From: Sandaracinaceae bacterium
GTDB taxonomy: Bacteria; Myxococcota_A; Polyangia; Polyangiales; Sandaracinaceae
Reading direction: 5' to 3'
Assembly (NCBI GenBank): GCA_020633195.1
Contig: JACKEC010000036.1
Location: 1 to 64,000, forward strand
Length of the DNA stretch: 64,000 bases
Part shown: piece after piece, positions 59,032 through 64,000 of the stretch
Layout: each line of letters opens with the position of its first letter
Numbering within the stretch: the first letter of the stretch is position 1
The notes under the pieces: model-generated
What the model saw: the letters and a program-made list of their open reading frames with translations, nothing else
What the model was told of the DNA's origin: nothing
The model's database searches: none
Position numbers and translations under genes: made by a program

Positions 59032-59483
59032 TTCTTCTTGCGGGGAGCCTTGCGGGCGGGCTTGGCCGCGGGAGCGCCGCCGCCCGCGATGAGCTTCTCG
59101 ATGTCGATTCCGAGCACGCGCCAGGACTTCGGGTCGAAGCCGTAGTTCTTCTGGGTCTCGACGTAGACGGCGGCGGACTCTTCGGTGACCGGCGGCGTCG
59201 GGGGAAGCTTCGGCTTCAACTTCCGGAGCGTGGTCAGCGTCTCGCCGAGGGTCAGCAGCTCATTGGCGTGGGCGAGCACCTCGAGGGCCTTGAGCGGCTT
59301 GCCGCGCTTGCCCTCCTTGAGCTCGCGCATCAGCCGCTGCTTCCGCTTGAGCGTGCGTCCGTCGAGGCTCTCGGTGGCGCCCGTCTCTTCGAAGAGGCGG
59401 TTCAACGCGCGAGCAACCCTGCGCTTGGCGATCGCCTCCGGGCTCCCACGGCGGGTGGCCACCTTCTTCTTCGTTCGTGCCAT
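59028..59483 (-). CDS. basic hypothetical protein, 151 residues
   Basis: A Lys/Arg-rich soluble protein. It starts MARTKKKVATRRGSPEAIAK, has helical segments (VARALNRLFEETG; RKQRLMRELKEGKRGKPLKA; LEVLAHANELL), a Pro-rich turn and an Ala/Lys tail (APAAKPARKAPRKKK) that recalls nucleic-acid-binding or histone-like tails. I recognise no family. ATG 59483 is preceded by GAGGAG, and a clear sigma-70-like promoter lies upstream. Its stop overlaps the GTG of amrB. Confidence 0.75.
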   Translation of the reverse strand: MARTKKKVATRRGSPEAIAKRRVARALNRLFEETGATESLDGRTLKRKQRLMRELKEGKRGKPLKALEVLAHANELLTLGETLTTLRKLKPKLPPTPPVTEESAAVYVETQKNYGFDPKSWRVLGIDIEKLIAGGGAPAAKPARKAPRKKK

Positions 59484-59514
59484 TCAATACTCCTCGGAAA
59501 GCTGGTTGGGCGGG

Positions 59515-59543
59515 ACCATAGGAGAACGTTCCAGCACTTTCAA
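59515..59543 (-). promoter_or_regulatory. sigma-70 promoter of the basic protein gene and amrB
   Basis: On the minus strand TTGAAA (59543-59538) and TATGGT (59520-59515) are separated by 17 bases. GGAACGTTC lies in the spacer. Transcription would start near 59508, 25 bases before the ATG. Confidence 0.6.
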
Positions 59544-59597
59544 TCGAAGACTGTAAGTCGACAAATCACCGAATCCCGGGGTCACCAAACACGAGAA

Positions 59598-59627
59598 CGC
59601 GCCGTTCCCCCGTGGGGGGACGGCGCG
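59598..59627 (-). terminator. terminator hairpin of the caspase-like gene
   Basis: CGCGCCGT/ACGGCGCG with an inner TCCCCC/GGGGGG gives about 13 pairs, 79 bases after the stop at 59706. TTCTCGTGTTT follows on the minus strand. Confidence 0.6.
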
Positions 59628-59705
59628 CTGAGGTCGCGGTGTCCGCGTGGTCGGAGCCTCGGAAGCCCCGAACTGCCCCTTTTGTATGGGTTTCCCGGGC
59701 TCTTC

Positions 59706-60749
59706 TTAGTTCGCCGCGACCATCACGGGGGTGCCGCTCGTCGGGGTGTCGAACAGGACGGTGCGCGTGTTCACCATCCGACTGACGCCCACCGTGAGCT
59801 CCTGTCGCTGCGTCGCGCCGGAGCGATCGAAGTCCGTTCGCAGATCGCGCTGGAGCTCCCACATGGGGATCGGGCGCCCCCCCATCCGGGTGATGTTCTG
59901 AGCCAGGTGGTACGAGAGATAGCCGCCCGCCTGGTACTCGCTGGCCACGTACGAGACCTGGTCTTCTCTCGAGGCATAGAACCCGACGCTGTTCGGGAGT
60001 CGGGCGAGGTCGCGCGCGAAGCCGCCGGAGTAGCAAGAGTCGAGGGCCACGAAGTCCCTCGCGGGGCCGTTCGACAGCAGTGAGGCGAGCTCGTCGTCGC
60101 TCAGGGTTCCGTCGGCCAGGAGGATGGTCTCGTCGGTGCCGTCGGCCTCGTCGCGGTCGCGATCGGGCACCTGGTTGCCGTGACCACTGAAGAAGAACAC
60201 GAGGGTGTCCTCGGGGCGAGCCGCGCGCTGGAAGCGGTCGATCGCGTTGGCGACGTTACCGCGCGTCGCGTTCGAGTTCGTGAGCACCACGGTGTCGGTG
60301 GGCTGCATCAAGCCCGCATTGAGGAAGGCGCGCTGCACCCGCAGCGCGTCGTCGGCGCAGAACGGGAGATCGCTCGCGTTCGGGTAGTCGGTGATGCCGA
60401 CGAAGACGCCGAAGAGCCGGGCGGGCTGGCCAGGGACGGGGGGCGCGACGGGCGCCGGCGCGGGGGCCGCGAAGGGCGGCGGCTCCGCGGGGGCGTACGG
60501 CGGCGGGCTGGGCTGCGGGGCCGCCTGGGGCGCCGGCGGCGCGACGTCGGGCAGACCGGGGAGCCGGACCGCCGGGGCGCCGGGGGCGATGGTCACGATG
60601 ACGCTGCTGTTGGGTCCCTGCTCGACACGCGGGATCGGGATCCCGAAGAACGACCCCTGCGCCGAGGCGCCGCTCGTGACGAGCGTGGCGGTGGCGAAGA
60701 CGACGACGGCGAGCTTGCGGGTCCAGAGCGAGCGTAGTGGGTGTGACAT
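59706..60749 (-). CDS. secreted caspase-like peptidase (C14)
   Basis: A 347-residue exported protein: a signal peptide (residues 1-30, ending ASA), a Pro/Ala linker (about 65-110) and a caspase-fold domain. The catalytic pair is H190 (FFFSGHGNQ) and C239 (LDSCYSGG), both intact; RLFGVFVGITDYPNASDLPF and DDALRVQRAF are the early conserved elements. Such enzymes cut after a basic or acidic residue. The specificity is not visible here. Export of a caspase-like enzyme suggests a periplasmic or extracellular target. GGAGG lies 10 bases before the ATG at 60749. Three CGTTACG copies lie upstream. Confidence 0.88.
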   Translation of the reverse strand: MSHPLRSLWTRKLAVVVFATATLVTSGASAQGSFFGIPIPRVEQGPNSSVIVTIAPGAPAVRLPGLPDVAPPAPQAAPQPSPPPYAPAEPPPFAAPAPAPVAPPVPGQPARLFGVFVGITDYPNASDLPFCADDALRVQRAFLNAGLMQPTDTVVLTNSNATRGNVANAIDRFQRAARPEDTLVFFFSGHGNQVPDRDRDEADGTDETILLADGTLSDDELASLLSNGPARDFVALDSCYSGGFARDLARLPNSVGFYASREDQVSYVASEYQAGGYLSYHLAQNITRMGGRPIPMWELQRDLRTDFDRSGATQRQELTVGVSRMVNTRTVLFDTPTSGTPVMVAAN

Positions 60750-60881
60750 GGGCGGGCGACCTCCGGGTGCGTGAGCCCGGAGCAGTGCGACCCGCGTGCC
60801 ACGCGAGCGGGGAAGGGTGCGTGTGAAGAAACGTACACCTCCCGAGAACGGCGCTTCGCGATCGAGGCCTCCGAGCGCGCG

Positions 60882-60915
60882 CGCGTTACGTAACGCGTTA
60901 CGCTCGATCGTTACG
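60882..60915. promoter_or_regulatory. palindrome and repeated CGTTACG boxes upstream of the caspase-like gene
   Basis: CGCGTTACGTAACGCG (60882-60897) is a perfect 16-base palindrome. CGTTACG occurs at 60884, 60896 and 60909, spaced 12-13 bases. They may be operators for a dimeric regulator. Confidence 0.4.
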
Positions 60916-60945
60916 CCGACCGGATCCTGGACACCCGAATTCCCC

Positions 60946-60966
60946 GTGATTTCAGGGTGATTTCAG
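60946..60966. repeat. direct repeat of GTGATTTCAG
   Basis: Two exact copies (60946-60955 and 60957-60966), one base apart, give an 11-base period. They lie between the lipoprotein stop and the caspase-like gene. Confidence 0.5.
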
Positions 60967-60983
60967 CCCCGTCCGGGGTCTGG

Positions 60984-61886
60984 TTACTCCTCGCAGGAGT
61001 GCCCGGCGAGGCCGCGGACGAAGGCGAGGCGATCGCGCTCCTGGGCTCGCTCGAGGTTCGGGTACATCCCGTGTCGAGTGATCGTGACCGCGGTGGCGCC
61101 GCGGGGGCCGTCACCGAGGATCGCGATGTCCTCGCCCCCGGTCCGGAGCGAGCAGCGCATCGGGGCGCGCGTGCACTCGAAGCTGTCGATGCGGCTCAGG
61201 TAGGGGGTGACCCGCTCCTGGTAGGCGGCGGCCGCCTCGTCCCCGCAGAGGTGATCGGCGACGGTGTCCTCCACGAGCCCGGTCTCGTGCGCGACGAACA
61301 CGGAGAAGCGCCGCGGGGCCGCGGCGTCGGGGCGCAGCGCGCGCCGGAAGGCGCAGACCCCCTCGCCGCCGTCGGCGAAGGCCATAACCGTGCGCGAGTC
61401 GCGGTTCGGCGCCGCGCGGTCGTAGTGGACGATGGTGTCGAGGTACACCGCGCCGCCCGCGCCCTCTCGGAAGTAGAACGCGAACCCTCCGCCCGAGCGC
61501 GGGTTGGACGTGCAGCGGCGCCGCGAGCGGTCGCACGAGAAGCGGTCGTCCTCGTGGACGGTGAAGGCCATCCCCGGGTGGTTGGTGAACTCGTCGGCCG
61601 CGCAGTGGTGCGCGATCCCCGTGTCGCCCGTGTCGTAGGTGCCCACGCCCCACTCGGGATCGATGAGGCGCAGCAGCGGCGGGATGTCCATCGAGGCCGC
61701 GACGAGCGCCGCGTGGAGGTCGGCCGCGGACTCGGCGTGGAGGGGGCCCGCGGGAGCGGCGTCCTGCTTCGAGCGGGTGTGCGGAGCGCCGAGCGCCGAC
61801 GTCGCGGCGCGGGCCGGCGGCGAGGGGAGCCCGCCGCACGAGGTCAGGGCGGCGAGCAGCGAGAGGACCTGCAGTCTGCGGAGCAT
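60984..61886 (-). CDS. lipoprotein of unknown function, 300 residues
   Basis: The start MLRRLQVLSLLAALTSC gives a lipobox (Cys17). The mature part is a single domain with several cysteines (HHCAADEFTN, FSCDRSRRRCTSN, GEGVCAFRRAL, DHLCGDEAAAAYQ, FECTRAPMRCSLR), probably disulfide-bonded. Two segments with hydrophobic strands (FAFYFREGAGGAVYLDTIVH; RFSVFVAHETGLVED) suggest an alpha/beta fold. I recognise no family. ATG 61886 is chosen because the lipobox follows, with TAGGCT 7 bases upstream. Confidence 0.78.
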   Translation of the reverse strand: MLRRLQVLSLLAALTSCGGLPSPPARAATSALGAPHTRSKQDAAPAGPLHAESAADLHAALVAASMDIPPLLRLIDPEWGVGTYDTGDTGIAHHCAADEFTNHPGMAFTVHEDDRFSCDRSRRRCTSNPRSGGGFAFYFREGAGGAVYLDTIVHYDRAAPNRDSRTVMAFADGGEGVCAFRRALRPDAAAPRRFSVFVAHETGLVEDTVADHLCGDEAAAAYQERVTPYLSRIDSFECTRAPMRCSLRTGGEDIAILGDGPRGATAVTITRHGMYPNLERAQERDRLAFVRGLAGHSCEE

Positions 61887-61893
61887 GTCGCGC

Positions 61894-61899
61894 AGCCTA
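61894..61899 (-). promoter_or_regulatory. candidate -10 box (TAGGCT) of the lipoprotein gene
   Basis: TAGGCT ends 7 bases before the ATG at 61886 on the minus strand. Confidence 0.4.
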
Positions 61900-62069
61900 G
61901 TCGGATCGCGCGCGAGCGCGACTTTCGTGGGCTCGGTGAGCGAGGTGTAAGGGCGGCGGTGGTGCTGCGAGGCGTCACTCGCGTGGAGCCCTGGAACCCC
62001 TGAAGCGACACCGTCCGGCCGCGATACGGCCGAAACGGCGTGGCATGTCGGTTGCCATGACCACTGACC

Positions 62070-63260
62070 ATGCGCTCTCCCTCTCTCTGGATCGCCGCGC
62101 TCCTCGCCGTGCTCACGCCGGGATGCGGCCTCTTCGGCTCTCGAAACGCGACGACGCGACCCGCCCCGACGGCGGAGCTCCGACCGGAGCGCGTCCTGTA
62201 CGAGATCGGGCGGGCTTCTTCGATCAGCGACCTCTTCGACGCGCCGAACGACGACGTGGAGCTGCTCGAGGACCTGCTCGCGGACGCGCCCGACGACGAG
62301 CGGCCGGGCCTGATCCGCGACCTCATCCGCGCGCGGCTCGCGTCCCTCGAGGAGGCCTACGAGAGCCGGAGCGAGCTTCGCCAGGCGGTCGCCGACGCGA
62401 TCGAGGAGCGCGAGGTCGCCATCGAGGACATGCGCGAGCGGCGCATCGAGGAGCGCGAGCGGGCGCGCGAGGAGGCCGAGGCGGCGGAGCGCGAGCGCCG
62501 CCGTCTCGACGCCGAGTTCCAGCGCCGGGTCGAGGCCGCCGAGCGGTCGCGTCGCGCTCGCGACGAGGGTGACGAGGACGAGGACTACGACGACGAGGGC
62601 TACGACGACGAGGATTGGGACGACGACGAGGACTACGACGACGAGGACTACGACGACGAGGATTGGGACGACGAGGACTACGACGACGACGAGGACTACG
62701 ACGACGAGGAGGACTACGACGACGAGGACTGGGACGACGAGGACGACTTCGCGTCGGTGGTGCTCGAGGTCCAGGCCGCCAAGGTGAACGCCAAGCAGTC
62801 GACCCGCCGCGCCCGGTGGGCCCGGCGTCGGGCGCGGGCCCGGGCTCGGGCGGCTCGTCAGGCCGGGACGCCCCAGGCTCGCGCGCCGGAGGCCTCGACG
62901 GCCCCCGCGACCACGCCCCGCGCGCGGCGCGCCCGCCGGGCTCGGACCCGGTCGAGCGAGGCCTCGTCGCCTCGCCAGGCGCCGACCGCGCGAGCGCGCG
63001 CCGGCAGGCGAGGGCGGCGCGCCGCGACCCCGGCCGCTCCGCGCTCGACCCGCGAGCCGCCGGGCCGCGGCCCTCCGAGCGAGCACGGCGGCGCGCGCCG
63101 CCCGGGGTGGCTGCGCGCGCCGCGCCGCCGCCGCGCTGCCGGCGAACGCGGACGAAGACCGCGAGGAGGAGGACGACACGACCGACGAGGACGTCGACGA
63201 CGAGGAGCTCACCGAGGAGGATCGCGAGCTGCTCGAGGAGTACACCGACCGCGAGCGTGA
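62070..63260 (+). CDS. lipoprotein with acidic Asp/Glu/Tyr repeat and basic tail (frame likely broken near 63100)
   Basis: The lipobox LTPGC gives Cys19. Residues 30-160 are helical and charged (LRQAVADAIEEREVAIEDMR; ERERAREEAEAAERERRR), probably a coiled coil. Residues about 167-228 are an acidic repeat of D-Y-D-D-E-D-W type. A basic segment follows (TRRARWARRRARARARA). Beyond about residue 330 the reading becomes Arg/Gly-only and unlike a protein, and a sensible continuation appears one base on in the next frame (see 63391-63843). I read the two as one gene with a frameshift in the GC-rich stretch 62800-63140. This may be a sequencing error or a real lesion. Function unknown. Confidence 0.6.
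   Translation: MRSPSLWIAALLAVLTPGCGLFGSRNATTRPAPTAELRPERVLYEIGRASSISDLFDAPNDDVELLEDLLADAPDDERPGLIRDLIRARLASLEEAYESRSELRQAVADAIEEREVAIEDMRERRIEERERAREEAEAAERERRRLDAEFQRRVEAAERSRRARDEGDEDEDYDDEGYDDEDWDDDEDYDDEDYDDEDWDDEDYDDDEDYDDEEDYDDEDWDDEDDFASVVLEVQAAKVNAKQSTRRARWARRRARARARAARQAGTPQARAPEASTAPATTPRARRARRARTRSSEASSPRQAPTARARAGRRGRRAATPAAPRSTREPPGRGPPSEHGGARRPGWLRAPRRRRAAGERGRRPRGGGRHDRRGRRRRGAHRGGSRAARGVHRPRA
62565..62755 (+). repeat. tandem GACGACGAGGACTAC-type repeat encoding Asp/Glu/Tyr/Trp
   Basis: Imperfect 12- to 24-base units built from GAC, GAG, TAC and TGG codons encode D-D-E-D-Y/W blocks within the lipoprotein gene. Length variation is likely. Confidence 0.85.
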
Positions 63261-63390
63261 CGCGCGGGAGCGGCTGCGCGACGCCGAGCAGACGATCCGC
63301 GAGGAGCAGCGCGCGCTCGCGGCCCTGGTCCGCCGCCTCGACGGCGACGAGCTGCCCGACGCGACCCGCGCCGAGCTCGAGTTCGCGCTG

Positions 63391-63843
63391 GTGTGGGCGA
63401 GCTGGCGGGCCGGTCACGCCGCGACCGGCGAGCTCGCGGAGCACTTCACCGCCGAGCACCCGAGCGCGGGTGACCTCCTCGCGCTGGCCTGGATGATCCG
63501 CGGCGAGGTCGCGGGGGCCGAGCAGCTCCCGGAGGAGTCGCTCGCCGCGTACCGGTTCGGGATGAACCGCCTCGGCGAGCCGATCTACGCCTACTCGCTG
63601 TGGCGCTCGGCGAGCGTGCAGCGGGAGTCCGGCGACGAGGCCGGCGCGCGCGAGTCGCTGATCGGGGTCGAGCGCGAGGGCTGCTCGCGGGACGCCCCCG
63701 CGCTCGTGCGTCAGCTCTCCTACGACGCCGCGACCACGCTCGGGCACGAGGTGCGCGTGGACTCGGACGGCGTGATGCGACCGGACGTGTGCCCTCCGCT
63801 GACGTCGCGCAGCTCCGAGGAGGCCTGGCGACCCGAGGAGTGA
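63391..63843 (+). CDS. C-terminal part of the frameshifted lipoprotein gene
   Basis: This frame is one base out of step with 62070-63260. It is open from about 62788 and becomes protein-like from about 63140: an acidic stretch with E-E-E-D-D and E-E-D-R-E-L-L-E-E-Y (coiled coil), then LDGDELPDATRAELEFALVW. From the GTG at 63391 come ASWRAGHAATGELAEHFTAE, AYRFGMNRLGEPIYAYSLWR and ESGDEAGARESLIGVEREGC, a TPR-like helical end. If the genome is right, this part might be made on its own from GTG 63391, though no ribosome binding site supports that. More likely it is the end of the protein that starts at 62070. Confidence 0.5.
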   Translation: MWASWRAGHAATGELAEHFTAEHPSAGDLLALAWMIRGEVAGAEQLPEESLAAYRFGMNRLGEPIYAYSLWRSASVQRESGDEAGARESLIGVEREGCSRDAPALVRQLSYDAATTLGHEVRVDSDGVMRPDVCPPLTSRSSEEAWRPEE

Positions 63844-63849
63844 GCGCGA

Positions 63850-63870
63850 GCCGAGGGCGCGCGCCTCGGC
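63850..63870 (+). terminator. candidate terminator hairpin
   Basis: GCCGAGG and CCTCGGC pair around a 7-base GC loop, directly after the stop at 63843. No T-run follows. Confidence 0.4.
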
Positions 63871-63938
63871 GAGGGGCCGCTTGACTGGTCGGGGCCTGAC
63901 CCTCAAACCAGCGCCTCCCCTGGAGGTTGGCTCGTCTC

Positions 63939-64000
63939 ATGGCTCGCTCGTCCGCCCGCGTCGCTCCTCGCTCTCTTGGTCGCGCCTCGTCGCGCCCAGG
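63939..64000 (+). CDS. start of a gene cut by the window edge
   Basis: ATG 63939 is preceded by TGGAGGT with an 11-base spacer. The first 20 codons read MARSSARVAPRSLGRASSRP, basic and Ser-rich. Too little is visible to name a function, and chance cannot be excluded. Confidence 0.35.
   Translation, partial: MARSSARVAPRSLGRASSRP

Noticed and set aside
1..64000. tRNA, rRNA, riboswitch, insertion sequence or phage attachment site
   Set aside because: I looked for cloverleaf-like and T-loop patterns, transposase motifs and long inverted repeats and found none that held up by eye; a covariance-model search was not possible.

Overview
The window is about 72-75% GC by eye and almost fully coding, with frequent GTG and some TTG starts and many 4-base GTGA overlaps. 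Several traits point to a myxobacterium, most likely an order Polyangiales/Sandaracinus-type Myxococcota (inference, no marker gene was compared). These are lipoproteins with Asp-Ala-Gly linkers after the lipobox, a MYXO-CTERM-like C-terminal tail, a Ser/Thr kinase of the myxobacterial type, a hybrid PAS histidine kinase, a PilZ-like protein and a caspase-like protein. I see no rRNA, tRNA, CRISPR, transposase or phage gene.

Layout. 1-7.1 kb: the start of an exported protein cut by the window edge, a small lipoprotein, a right-handed beta-helix protein with a sorting tail, a cytochrome-like lipoprotein, an outer-membrane protein, an Nramp-like transporter and a response regulator. 7.1-14.8 kb: a large lipoprotein with two papain-like catalytic centres, a PKD/Ig-type lipoprotein, a hybrid histidine kinase and an acetoacetate-decarboxylase-like protein. 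14.8-22.6 kb: one 2592-residue TPR protein. 22.6-30.3 kb: a MazG-like enzyme, MobA, a membrane-anchored YfaP-like protein, malic enzyme, an SDR, an esterase lipoprotein and a Ser/Thr kinase. 30.4-37.8 kb: a MscS-like channel translationally coupled to a 1706-residue cation-chloride cotransporter fused to a P-loop ATPase, then an RpoD-family sigma factor. 38.2-49.9 kb (all minus strand): lipoproteins, a PilZ protein / cytosolic-type carboxypeptidase / FAD monooxygenase operon, a Cys-rich repeat lipoprotein, two von Willebrand A lipoproteins and GlnRS. 49.9-59.5 kb: a DUF483-like protein, a desaturase with its own MerR regulator, a GNAT protein, an orphan MlaF-like ATPase, an ATP-dependent DNA ligase, a diguanylate cyclase, a HACL2/ILVBL-like thiamine diphosphate enzyme and a MEMO-family protein. 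59.7-64 kb: a secreted caspase-like protein, two lipoproteins (one apparently frameshifted) and the start of one more gene.

The best candidate for a little-described system is the coupled pair at 30355-36203. It joins an SLC12-type salt cotransporter carrying its own C-terminal ATPase and winged-helix-like end to a mechanosensitive-type channel. It reads as an uptake-plus-release module for ion or volume control; that role is inference. A second, genome-wide pattern is that more than a dozen genes have a TAnnnT hexamer ending 5-9 bases before the start codon and no Shine-Dalgarno site. This is what leaderless transcripts would look like. It also helps choose between alternative starts here.
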